Notes under the pieces: generated by a model | Databases searched by the model: none | What the model saw: the letters and a program-made list of their open reading frames with translations, nothing else | Told to the model about the DNA's origin: nothing | Part shown: piece after piece, positions 35,895 through 49,060 of the stretch | Layout of the letters: each line of letters begins with the position of its first letter | Numbering within the stretch: position 1 is the stretch's first letter | Position numbers and translations under genes: made by a program | Origin: Letharia columbiana | Lineage: Eukaryota > Ascomycota > Lecanoromycetes > Lecanorales > Parmeliaceae | Reading direction: 5' to 3' | NCBI RefSeq assembly: GCF_014066305.1 | Contig: NW_023501086.1 | Coordinates: forward strand, 337,001 to 401,000 | Length of the DNA stretch: 64,000 nt

Positions 35895-36817
35895 TATTAG
35901 AAATAGTTCTTACGAAGACTTTACGAGGTCTTTACGAATAGATATTTAGATTTAAATAGAGATATCTAATTATTAAGCGTAGATATCTTCGAAATTAGCT
36001 TTTTTAGCTAAGTTATTAATAATAGTATCTACGCTTTATTTTCGAGTCGATAGTCTAAAGAATCTAACTAGCTATCTCGAAGCGATACTAGTTATTATCG
36101 AGAGTAGTACGCTTAATTATTATTTAAGAGTTAGAGGTTCGAGAACGCTTAAATCCTCTATTAAAAATTAGAAACTTAATTTTTTTAGAGAGTCGCTCGG
36201 GTAATAGTCACGTCGAAGGCGAGCTTCGAAGCCGAATATTTTCGAATAGAACGCTCTATTTCAATGAGGACATTTCGAGTAGAATAGCTCTATTTTATTA
36301 AGGATATTTCGAATAGAACGCTCTAGGGCAAAAAGTCTAAAAAGTAGATACCCGAGAAAGAAAACCTCGAGACCGGTTAAAATAGATTTAAACTTAATTT
36401 ATATGCGCTAAGACGGGGTTATAAACTCGAAATATAATTCTATTTTCATATTATATCGATACGAAGACGAGTTAAAGATCTTTTACTTAATAGCTTCGTA
36501 GATAGAAATCTTAGTAATAATTTTAAGTCTCGTAATAGCGAGTATTTAGAAGTCTTCGAGAGAGTAAATCTCGGAGTATAGAGTATATTATTCTTAAAAT
36601 CGTAAATCTTTCGAGAAAGAGTTCTCGAAACGTCGCGATTTTTATACTATCTTTAAAGCTCGAGGATAAGTCCTCTAGAGAAGGAGATATTATTAGAAAT
36701 AATTCTTATAGAGACTCTATAAGATCTCTACGAATAGATATTTAGATCTAAATAGAAGTATCTAACTATTAAGCGTAGATACTCTCGAAACTAGCTTTTT
36801 TAACTAAGTTACTAATA
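35895..36817. mobile_element. Miniature LTR (TRIM-like) element
   Basis: Two 127-bp direct repeats, 35895-36021 and 36691-36817, start TATTAGAAAT and end TTAATA/CTAATA, consistent with TG..CA ends after RIP. Both outer sides carry AAATC (35890-35894 and 36818-36822), a clean 5-bp target-site duplication. A purine tract, AGAGAAGGAGATA, lies immediately before the right LTR. TAGTATC lies one base after the left LTR and would be TGGTATC before RIP, a plausible tRNA primer site. The interior is only 669 bp with no coding capacity, so mobilisation would have depended on another element. Its LTR start TGTTAGAA-like text is shared with the larger element at 31173. Confidence 0.75.
36236..36335 (+). 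repeat. ~34-bp tandem repeat, about 2.7 copies, inside the mini-LTR element
   Basis: Three successive copies of a unit built on TTTCGAATAGAACGCTCTA and variants. Its composition is less AT-rich than its surroundings. Confidence 0.6.
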
Positions 36818-37093
36818 AAATCTATTATATTACTACTATTAATAACTATCTCTATAATCTTCTTTATAGTATTCTTTATATTTATCTATTATAGATTCTT
36901 CTCTTATTTAATTAAGTACGAGAATATTAAGAGTAAATATATTTATATTAATAAAATTAATAGAATTAATAGAATAATAAAAGAAGAATAATTATATAAA
37001 TAGATAAAAGAATTATTATTTAATTCTAGATACGTCTAATATAATTATTATATTTAAATATTAATTTAATTTATTAATAATAGATTAAACTTC

Positions 37094-38069
37094 TTAAATT
37101 ATATTATATAAACTCTATAATATATAGATAATACGCGATATAGCTAATAAGTCTTATTAAAGACTAAGTAGAATTTAAATAAGAGTTAATAGATAGACTA
37201 AAAGAACGTAGATTATCGATAGAGTTATTATTAAAAAAGTCTATTAATAGATCTCGTAATAGAGAATCTTCGATAGCGTCTTTCTCTTATTTAAAAGCTT
37301 TTTTTTAATAATATCTAGAATCTAATACGCGTTAAGAGACTTTTAAATAGAATAATAAAGAATAAATAGAAAAGTAAGACGCGTTTTAAAAAGTAGTATT
37401 ATTAAGTTAAAGAATATTATCGCTAACTTAAAAGAAGTATATAAAGAAGAATATATTCGTTTAGACTTTTTTAAAAGTCTTTTAACGCGTTTATAAATAA
37501 TAATATCGCTTACGATCTCGATTACTAGTAATAGCGAATTCGTTAAGAGATAATAGTTTAAGAGCGTTAATAGAGACTTTAAGAGACGAGTAAAAGAAAT
37601 ATATATACTTAAAGCGTTTATTAACGTTTTCGCGAGAGATATTAAGAATAATTATATTTATATTAGTAAATTAATAGAATAATAAAAGAAGAATAGTTAT
37701 ATAAATAGATAAAAGAATTATTATTCGATCTCGAACGCGTCTAATATAATTATTATAACTATTATATTTAAATATTTATTTAATTTATTAATAGTAAGTT
37801 AAACTTTATAATTTTTATAGCGTTAGAAAGCGTAAAGCGAGCTTTATAATTTAAGAAATTATAAAGTAACTATATATATCGTAAGCTAAGTACTTTAAAG
37901 TATAAAACTTCTATATATAAATTTTTAATAAGAGAGACGCGAAAGAGCTATCGGGTTAACTTAGTCGATCTAATTAAAAAGCGTATAGAATTCGAATTTA
38001 TAATTATTTATATATATAAATTCAAGATTTTTAAACTTAAATCTATTTTATTCTTTTATATATATTAAT
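37094..38069 (+). repeat. 1-kb repeat family, copy B
   Basis: Same orientation as copy A, offset by about 2.79 kb. An additional internal duplication of the ATTAATTTAATTTATTAATA region is seen at about 36960-37090 and 37680-37800, suggesting nested or tandem copying. Confidence 0.65.
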
Positions 38070-38429
38070 ATAACGTAAGATTTTAAAGAGCTAAGTTATA
38101 TTCTTAACGATAATAATTTTATTATCGCTTAATTTCTTCGTAATATTCTTCGTATTTATCTATTATAGTTTCTTTTCTTACTTCTTAATATAGTAGAAAT
38201 AATAAACTAAGTTATAGTAGTATTCTTCGCTTATTAAATAATAATTTAATATAAAATTATAGAGAGTATATAACGTAAAATCTTAGAGAGTTAAGTCGTA
38301 TTCTTAATAATAATAATCTTATTATCGCTTAATTTCTTTCTAATATTCTTTCTAATATTCTTCGTAATATTCTTTATATTTATTTATTATAGTTTCTTCT
38401 CTTATAATATTTCTTCTATAGAGTATTAA

Positions 38430-38575
38430 ATTAAGTAGCTAGCTAAGTAATTAATTAAGTAAATAATTAAGTAACTAGCTAAGTAATTAATTAAGTAACT
38501 AGCTAATAATCTAATTAAGTAAATTACTAAGCTAATAAAGTAGATAATATTAACTAAGCGATTAATTAAGTATCG
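38430..38575. repeat. Low-complexity AAGTAACTAGCT/TTAATTAAG iterations
   Basis: Irregular repeats of TAATTAAGTAACTAGCTAAG-like text; similar iterations occur at about 25790-25870. Confidence 0.6.
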
Positions 38576-41500
38576 CTAGCTTAAGAGAAGTATATAGAGA
38601 AAAATAATAATTATAAATTCATTTAAACTCTTTTTAAGAGCTTTTTATTACGTTTATAAATAGTAATAAATAGCTATTAAGATTATTTACGATTTCGATT
38701 ATTAATAGTAAAAGCGTTAATAAGAGATTTAGAAGATAAATAAAAGAGATATATATCTTAATATAAGGGCGTAGTCTATTAACGATTAGCTAGCGAATAT
38801 AGACTATAAAAGACGTAGTATCGTTATGAGATTTAATAGTATATTTAATAGTAGAACTAATCTCTAAGAAATATTAAAACTTTAAGATATACGAAGTAAA
38901 TCTATATTCGCTAAGTCTCTAGATATATAGAATATATTATTAAAATTAAATTCTAAAAGAAATTCTAATATAATATATAGAATGTCGGCGTCTTAATATA
39001 AGTAGCGCTAAGGTTTATAACGTATTAGATCTAATAATTATCTCCTCTTCTAGATTCTAATTCTTAGACGTCTAAGTAAAAATAGAATATTTATTAAAAA
39101 ACCTTTAAATTCTAATAGAAAAATAAGAGAAAAGAGTTAATCTATTAAGATTACGATATTATTTTAATAACGCGATAAAATTAATTCTTACGCGTCGTAG
39201 GCGCGTTACTAATATATTATATAATAATATTAATACTATCTTTAAGAATAATATCGCTTTTATAATATTAATTAATAATAATCTATAGTAAGTTAATATA
39301 CTTAGTATTAATATTTTTATAGCGCTAGTTAATAGTCTCTATAGCGAATAATATTAGATTTAAGAACTTATAATAAAATCTCGAAAGTCTAATAAGTAAA
39401 AAAAGGAAGAAGAGTTTCTTTATAGATAATATTATTTCTATAGCGTATTATATTTATAGCGAAGTAATATAGTAGTAATCTTTATTATAGAGATTTAAAG
39501 AAAGTAACTAATAGAGCGACGCGTTCGCGATAATATTTTCGATTATTAATTAATAATAGTAGAAATAATAATAATAGCTAGACGACGTAGTCTTATAGAT
39601 AGTAGTAAAATATTATTACGTCGCTATTATCTATATTACTAAGTATTATTTACTAATAATAGCGCTATAATAGAGAATATAAAAATCTCTTTTAGATTAT
39701 TTATTTTTATTCTTTATAACTTCTAACGTCTCTCTTATAAGTACTTACTCTAGCGTTATAATATTAATATTAATACTAATATAAGTATAATATATTTTAT
39801 TATACTAGTAGTCTACTTCTCTTTATTATAAGTATCTTATTATTATTAATCGCGTCGATACGTAAACTAATAATTTTATAATACTCTTTTTTAATAATAA
39901 TAATAACTTTAATAGTAAGTATATAGTCGCTTTATAGACGCGACTACTAACCCTTAACTATTCTTATTATTATCGCTTTATATATATATCTATTAATAAG
40001 TTCTAATATCTAATTTATTATATAGAACTTACTTTTATCGAGATAACGATTTATATATTTAAGATAAGTTTTTTCTCTATAATAATTATAAGATCGAAAG
40101 ACGCGATATTAATCGCTATATTAAAATTTCTCTATATCTTTAAACGTAGATAAAAAAAATTAATACGGCGCTATCGTCGCGTTAAATAATTTTAAAAGTT
40201 ATTTTATTAATAGATTAAGCTCGATAAGAAGATTACTTAGTAATATAAGTTATAAAAATATATAATAATAACGACTTCGATCGCCTCTACTATAATTATA
40301 GATCTTTAAGATTAATTTATAACGATATATAAGCGCGTAATAAATTTAAAGAAAATAAACGAGTTATTAGAGAAGAAGTTTAAGAGTCTTTATTAATATA
40401 TAACGAATATTAACGAGTATTAACTCGATAATTATACTTTAATTATCTTCTTATTAAAGTAATAGATTAATAAACTCGATTTAGAATCTAACGATAAGAT
40501 AGCGAAGAATATTTAAGTAATAATCTTTTTTTAATAGTAGCGCTAGCGTAAGACTTTTAGATAGTTTTTTAATAGCTACTCTAGATAAAAATACGTTTAT
40601 ATTAATAGTATATATTTTAATATAATAAATCTTTTCTATAGTAGAGCTTAATAGATAATTAAATAATATAATTATTTTATTAATTTATATCTTAATAGTA
40701 GTAAGTATAGAGAAGTACGCGCGTAGTATAAGTATTATCTAAAAATATATCTAATCTAATTAATAATTATATCTTATTTTATCGCCTTCGCTTACTCGCC
40801 ATTAATTTATATAATTAATCGAGCTCTTTAATAATAAGAGACTTATTATTTATTAATTAATACTTTCGTTTATTATTTATCTACTTATAGATTTAAGTTA
40901 GCTCGCTAATATTAATAAGTTTATTATCTAATAATTATTAATTATACTCTTTATCTTAATTAATTTATTTAACTTTATATTAAACGCCTTTCTTATACTT
41001 AATTTTATTAATAATTTCTTTAATCTTTTAAAGTTTATTATTATCGATAAGATCGAGGGTTTATATAAAGACTTTTATTACGTTATTATAATCGCGAAGA
41101 TAATAAGATTTAAGTAATAATATATAAAAGATATTATAAATTCTATACGTTGAGAGTAAAAGTAGACGATATATTTACGCCTTTATCTTATCTATAATTT
41201 AAAATAATTCTATAAATTTATAAGATAACTTCTTATTTAGATATTTTTACTTTAGATTTTTAATCGCTAATATTATTAAATTATTTATCTTATAGCTTTA
41301 AGACTAGTATATTTTATTATAATACTTAAACTAAATCGCAATCGCGCTACGAAGGCGCTTTACTATCTTATCTCTTAATACTTATAACTTTTTTATTCTA
41401 TTATTTATAGCGAGTATCTCTCTCTTAATAAAGTCGTTCTCGATCTTCTAATAGATTTTAGAATAATATTTATATATTAGAAAGAATAATATTATTTTAA

Positions 41501-42266
41501 TAAAGGAATATTAATTATTTATATAAGCGAACTCTATTATTAATAATTATTTTATTTAGATATTTTACTTATCGTTAGCGAATATATATAAGAAGTATTC
41601 TAATATCTAATTTTAACGCTTAATCTATTTATTAATTTATAAGTAAAAGGCGATACTTAGATAACGCTTAATTTTGAAATAAAAGTAAATAGCGAATTAA
41701 AAGCTATTAATAAATATAGAGTCTCTATTATTAATAATATCATTTAATATATTATAGCGATATACTATTTTAAAATAAAATACTTTTATTAGCTAAGCGA
41801 CATCGATTATAATAGATATAGAAATATACTTTATTATTTTTATAAATTAATTTATTATAACTAGAATAGTATTGTAAATAATACTCTTATATTTACTCGC
41901 TAATAAGTCGATAATAAAATTTATAGAAATTTTCTTTTATAATTTAATAGCGATAAGAAGCGAGCTTAACTCGCTATATAAGCGATATTATAAAGCTTTA
42001 ATTCGCTAATAAATACTATATATCTTAATATAGTTAATAACTTACTTTAGATTTTTATTTTAATAATATTTATAAGTAAGTAGCTTATATATCTTCGTAG
42101 CGTTAAAGTATCTTAATAATAAATTATTATAATATTTACTAATAAGCTCTTTTCTTAAAATCTTATTTTTAAAGATATAAAGGCGATTATTATATCTTAA
42201 TAGTTTCTTAGAGTTTAAGATCTATATTTAATTATATACGCGACGCTTAATCGCTAGCTTATTAAT
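38576..42266. other. RIP-mutated sequence left of the inverted-repeat element
   Basis: No open frame and no boundary recognised. Some frames read through stops look protein-like (for example 39700-40700, plus), but I cannot name a family. Confidence 0.45.
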
Positions 42267-42294
42267 ATTACATCTGCAAATCTGAAAAGTTTCT
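42267..42294 (+). repeat. Left terminal inverted repeat
   Basis: 28 bp, matching the reverse complement of 61165-61192 without mismatch. It keeps every CpA and TpG. Confidence 0.85.
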
Positions 42295-42426
42295 ATAAAA
42301 TTTGAAATTGCTAATCGCGCGTTAATCGCGGAAATTATAAAATTCGTTAAATTAGTAAATCTAATTAAAATTCGTCTAAATTCCGCCTAATTAGTAACTA
42401 TAGTCTGCTTTTTATACGCTATTCGC

Positions 42427-42586
42427 CGATTTAGTAATTACTATTTACTATTAAAATGCTATTTATCGATTTAGTAATTACTATATACTATTCGAATAAT
42501 ATTTATCGATTTAGTAATTACTATATACTATTCGAATAATATTTATTAGTTTAGTAATTACTATATACTATTCGAATAATTTTTTT
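42427..42586 (+). repeat. 40-bp subterminal tandem array, four copies
   Basis: Units start at 42427, 42467, 42507 and 42547 with an exact 40-bp period. The core is TTTAGTAATTACTATATACT followed by ATTCGAATAAT. Units 2 and 3 are identical; unit 1 retains a TpG. A degenerate copy may precede it at about 42387. Confidence 0.85.
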
Positions 42587-43481
42587 AGAAATAATAATCG
42601 TCTTATACTAATATTTTATTATTTTTATAGTTCGCGATATCGACTTAACTCTATAAGTCGAATTCGATTTAACTTAGTTATACTATAAGCTTAGTTTAAC
42701 TTAACTTAATAATATTATCGCTAGATATTAGATTTATATATATAAGTTTATATTACTATATCGAGTAATCTATCTTCTTTATTAAAGATAAGAGTATTAT
42801 CATTTATAATATATCTTATAAGCGTTAATTATCTAAGAAGGAAAATCGTCGCTAGTACGCTTCTCTATCGCTATAATCGCGTTAAAATTAATATAATATA
42901 TATAAAGACTGATAATATATATTTATATTCTTATTACTCGATCTTAATTCTACTAATCTCTTCTCTTAATATCTAAATCTCTTCGAGATTTATATATATT
43001 AATACTCGTTAAAATATTAGATATCTTTCTTATAAAATCGAAATCGACTTTTTTAAGTTAGAAGTTTCAACTTTTAAATAATTATATATATAAGAGTATA
43101 GCGAGTAATAATATATATAAATCTTCTTCTACAATATCTTACGTTAAGGCTTTCTTCTAGTTTATTATATTTTTAAAATAATATATCTCGATTTTAGTAT
43201 TATCGTATAGACTATTAACAACTTAAGAAAACTTTAGATAATAGCCCTCGTTATAGGCGATAGCGTTCTTTAAGTTATAAGAAGTCGCGAATTAATCTAA
43301 TAGTAGTCTTTAACGCTAAAATACTTAATTAAATACTTTTTAAAGCGTATTAACGTCTCTCTAACTAAGAAAAAGCTCGCTCTCTCTTCTCTTTCTAATT
43401 ACGATATCTACGTATATGTTTTATAATTATAAAACCCCTCTTCGCTCGATAAACTCTAAAGATAATTCGAAAGTTATCTAA

Positions 43482-43553
43482 GTCGAGAAGGGTATTCGAG
43501 TTAAGAAGGGTATTTAAGTTAAGAAAGATATTCGAGTCGAGAAGAGTAATTGA
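43482..43553 (+). repeat. 18-bp minisatellite, four copies
   Basis: Units at 43482, 43500, 43518 and 43536 of the form GT(C/T)(G/A)AGAAGGGTATTCGA. The 3n period would encode a six-residue repeat (VEKGIR-like) in one plus frame, so it could derive from a coding tandem repeat. Confidence 0.75.
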
Positions 43554-43559
43554 GACCGA

Positions 43560-46500
43560 TTTTACCTGTTATATATTTAATTCTATTTCTAATATTCTAA
43601 AATTTAGATTCTCGATATCTCTATTATCTTATAGTATAATATATATTAATCTTCTTTACTACTCTATAGCTCTTATTTAGAAAATTTAAATTATAGATAT
43701 TATTATATTAATTAAAGTTGATAAAATTATTAATATAATAAAATTCCTTATCTTTTATCGACGCGGGTATGATATATATATTTCTCTCGATACTTGCGAG
43801 GCTATAGAATCGTCGTTTTTCGAGAATTCTTAGATTTCGCGCTATTAATGGCTGCGTCCTTTCTACTTTCATTATATTATAATATTTTTAAATTTATCTA
43901 TTATATCGATACTTAAATATCTCTATAAAAATACTCTATAGATAAGTTAATCTTTATCTGAAATCTCTATAAACTAGATTTATTACTTCTATTACGACTA
44001 ATATTTTTCTTATTAATTTCCTTAAAAGAATCTTATTAATATCGAAGGTTTATTAGTTATATTCGTAAACTTAAGCGTAGTTTCTACGCTATCTTTTTTA
44101 AAAGAGTTAATCGATAAATCTATAGACGACGACGTCTTTAAATAAGCGAGCTATATTTAAAGAATCCTTTCTAAGAGTCTTTTAATATCGAATATTAAAA
44201 TAGATGCGAATCGAATATCGATGTACTTATTTATAATTCGCCTTATATATATTAATATTATTATCTCTCTTAAATAGATAATATTTCTTTAATTTTATTC
44301 GATCTATTTAAATAAAGGCGATTAGAGTTTCGAGAAAAGTATCTAATTTTAATTATTTAGTAATAGCCTCTATTAATCGCTAATAACGACTATTATAATA
44401 ATTTATCTATCTTATAATATTACGCTTTTTATTATCCATCTATTAATTTTAGATATAAAGATTTAAAGAAATTCTTATCTCGATCTTCTTCTCTTTCTTT
44501 TATAATCTTTTAATTATAAATAGTAATACTTTTATATCTTAGTACTTAACGAGATTACGTATTATAATTATCTTCTAATATATAATATTATAATATATAA
44601 TCTATTTAATATAATTATTATACTTATTCATTAATTTATAATACTTTTTAAAGAATTTAATATATATCTTTTTTCTTATTTAAATAGTTAATTTATCGAG
44701 TAAGTTAAATAATTATATTATTTCGAGTAAGTAACTAATACTATAAAACTTTAGAAAGTTAAAATAATCTTTATTTATCGTTTTATTTAGAGATTTATAT
44801 ATTCGAAAAATCTCTTTTAGTAGATTAATTTAGACTAGGGCCGCGAGTAGATATCGAATAGTATTATTATTATAAGAACGATATCTCGCTAATATAATAA
44901 GATTAAGAATAGCGCGATCTATATATAGCGTATTCGAATTTAATTTAACTAAGATCGATATAAAGATAGTTATTATTATTCTCTATAGGGTTCGATTATT
45001 CTCTTCTATCTACTATATCTTCTTACTTAGAGATTTAATATATCTTAGATTAATATAATTAGAGATCGCCCGAAAGCGAATATCGAGAAGCTTATTTATC
45101 TCGTTCTCTATCTTCGTAGCTTTAATATATTTAACTTATTATTTAAGTAGATAGTTTATAAGTTTCTTAATTATTAAGAAATATAGAATATCGAAGTATT
45201 ATAATTAATATATATCGATAGCGAAGTAGTTGTCGATAAAAGGACGATAGTTATAGAGTATTATATTCTATAAGTATTTTAATATCTTTTTAATATACCT
45301 CTTTTATAGTCTTAGCTACTCGATTATATACTTAAATATTTACTTAGAATATAAAATTAAGAAATATAATTACTTTCTCTTTATAGATAAAATTATATAT
45401 ATAGAATAATATCTATCGCTTAAGATTAAAGTAATTATCGTCTATTTTTTATAGTCTAATATTATAGTAGCTAGTATTAAATAATATCTTCGAGTTAAAC
45501 TATTCGCGTATTATATATTAATATTATATTCGAAGTATTTTTTAATTATTAAATATATTTCGTTAGTAGATAGTATACCGCGAGAGTATAAGAAGTTATC
45601 TTCGATTATTAAATTTAAGATATAATAATAGATTTAGATCTTAACTTTTTTTTCGTAATAATCGATATTATTTTTAGAATCGCTATACTCGATCTACTAT
45701 ACGCGCGTTATATATCTTATTAAAGGTTTTTAATTATAATATAAATCGACTAAGTATATTAATTCTCGTATATTTAAAAGAGATAAATTTTATCTAATAT
45801 TAAAATAATAAGAATAACGATAGAGTTATTAGATAGCTTATTCTACGTTTTCTATTATTAATTCGTAATATATATCTCGCTATAGACTCTCGCTTTATTA
45901 GCGTTTTTTTAGTATATAAATTAATAATATAGATTTATATTAAAAGATTTATATGCTAGAAATACTTTAATAATATTTATAATATCGAAGTAAATAATAT
46001 AATATATCTTCAATCTTAATTTAAGTTCGAAGTTATAAATTTTAAAAGACTAACTAATTTAGTTACCGTCGATACCATTATCACATATATTCTATATCTT
46101 ATATCTTAATAATTTTATATCGTTAAAGCTATAGTCATCTCGAAATCGCTATAAATAGATATCGCGAAAGAACTTATCAATATTATTATCGAAGAGTTTC
46201 AACTTAAAAAACTATAGCGTTAGCGTATAATCTTCCCGGAATTTAAATGAATTCTAAAAATTATTTATATCGAATATCGACTCGATATTTAATCTAGTTT
46301 AATAATTAAATATTAATTTCATTTAACTAAGAGACTTCGATTTAAATTATAATTTTATCGGCCTCTTAATACTCTACTCTCTCGAATACGATTCTATAGA
46401 ATTAATTATTAAAGACGAAATTATAATACTATAACTTAAGCCTATTATAGAGATAAAGAATATTATTATCTTATTATTTAGGTTTATTATTTACACCGCG

Positions 46501-49060
46501 TTTATTCTCTCTTTCTCTATCTTCTACTCGTCTAATTATAATTATAATATTAAATTTATAATTATATTACCTTCGAGTAAATATATATCTTCTTCTCTTA
46601 TAATAATTAGAGCTATTAGATTATTAATATTATTAATTATATCGCGGTTTATAATATCGAAAAACGCGTATAAAAGAATCGGTTTTCGCTTTCTATAACC
46701 TTATAGATATCTAATAAGTTTACTATTATTTTTATATTATTTTTTATAGAAGCGATATATTCGATATATATTCTCTTATCTATTATTAATTAATTATAAG
46801 ATACGCGTTTTTTAGTAATTAATAACGTATTAATATCTTAATAAACGTATATTACTACTCTAGTCTTACTTATCGCGAAGTCTAATTTCAACTTTATATT
46901 CTTTATAATTATATAAAAGATGTTTATAAATCTATATATAAAAAATATCTTATATTAATAAGTATTTATAAAAAGGAAGAGTCTATAACGAGCTGTTTAG
47001 AAGAGAAATACTTTTATTACTTTTAAATGTTTCTTCGTATTTAATATATATATAATTAAAGCGCTTTCATATATATAAAATTATATTTATATATTTACTT
47101 TAAAATAGTAAAGTCGCCTATAGAGTATATAATTTAGGGATATATATTTTATATAAAAGAAATTAATTTTACTTTAATTTAAATCGTTTAATTTAGATAG
47201 TAGTACCTCTAAAAATAATTTTAAGTATTATAAAAGAAATATATTAGATTTATTTATCGTTATTTATAATATATAGCTATTTTATTATATTTAGCTAGCT
47301 AATATATCTTTATATTAGAATAAAAGTCTTTTAAATATAAACGATCGAAGCTAAACGAATTATTAAGAGTCGTATATATTTAAAGAGAAGATAATTTAAT
47401 TAATCGATTTTTATAGATATAAAGAAGAAAGAAGATTAGTATATCTACTAAAAAAGGAACTCGACTATCTACTAATTAATCGAAGAGTAAATGAAAATTA
47501 TATAAATATAATATTTATTAATCGCTATATCTTATTATTACCTCTTATATTAAAGAGTTAAAATAAGTATTAATTTTCGAAATATTAATTATCGAAGTAA
47601 TTATTGTTATTTAAACTCTATCGAAGATTATTAGTCTCGAAATTATTAGTAGAGAATAGATCTTAGAAAATCTATATTATTATTAAATAAATTTATATTC
47701 TTAGTAGATATAGTAGCGAAATTTATACTCTTATTATCGATATACGCGTTACTAATTTTAACGCTAGTTAAAGCTTTTATCGAAGTTTCTATTAATAATT
47801 AATTAAAGTTAATTAAAGATATAATATATTAATATTTAATTAAGGTTATCGAGGTAGCTATTAATAAAGTTAACGCTAATTAAAGTTTACTTATAATTAA
47901 TTAAAGTTAGTTAAAGATATAATATATATTTTAAGAAATAATATTAGATATTCGACTCGAACTCTATAGTTTTATTTAAATTTCTTTTATCTTATATCTC
48001 ACTTAATCTAACGCGCGTTTTCTTATTACCGTATTATATATATTATTATATCGATATCTATATTTTCTCTAAACGATATACTTATAATAATAGCGTTTAT
48101 CGAAATCGATTTTTATTTTAAAATCGATATCGCTAAGTTAGACGTTATCGCGAATCGAGATAATATCTATAAAGAATTTTAATTTTTAGAGCTTATATTT
48201 AAAGTAATAGAAGAGAAGTTCTCGCGTTAATTAAGATATAAAGGCCTTTAAAAAAAGTCTATAAAATTATATAAGGGAAAGATTAATATTATCGTAAGCG
48301 AGACTATCTAATTATTATTTATTCTTAATTATATAATCGCGTAAGACTCTAGCTTTCTTCTTAAATTCTTATATAAATTAATTTTATTAATTAATAAGGC
48401 GCTTACGAAGTAAGAGAAGCGATTATTTAAGAGGAAATCGATGGAAATATAGAAAGATGGATATATGAAGATCTAGAAGCTCTTAATAATTAAGAGATTA
48501 ATAAACTTCTATTAATCTAGTAGATTATTAATCGAAAATCCCTCTAGTATTAACTCTCTCTAATTTATTATTATCGATAATTTAAATAAGTATAAACTTA
48601 TCTCTATTTAGAAGTTAATAAATAATTTAATAATAATTTTTTAATTCTAGAAGCAATTTAGTCTTAAAGCTCTTATTATCTATTTTTAATTAAAATAATT
48701 TTAAGATAATATCGATAAAAATTCTATAGTATTATCTCGTTTAATCTATAGAGTAGATAATATAAGTTTAATTATAAATAATAATAATAACTTATAAGAG
48801 GCGTATAAGTATTAAAAGCGAGTATATATATTTAAATAGCGAATATTCTTATAGCGCGTAATTAAAGGTTTATTAATCTTACTTTTCTATATTAATAATA
48901 AGTATTAATATTAATTCTAGCTTTAATTAAGATATTAGATATCGAAGCTAATATCTTTAAAACTTCGCGAGACTTATTAATATACTTATATTTCTAATCT
49001 TAATAACTCTCTAAGATATTTAAGTGTTTAATCTTTTCTTCTATTAAGTTAAAGTAAATT
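43560..49060. other. Interior of the large element, left part, unassigned
   Basis: RIP-mutated, no open frame. A local direct repeat of AATTAATTAAAGTTA followed by AAAGATATAATATAT occurs at about 47800 and 47895. No family recognised on the plus strand; the minus strand was looked at only in part. Confidence 0.4.
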
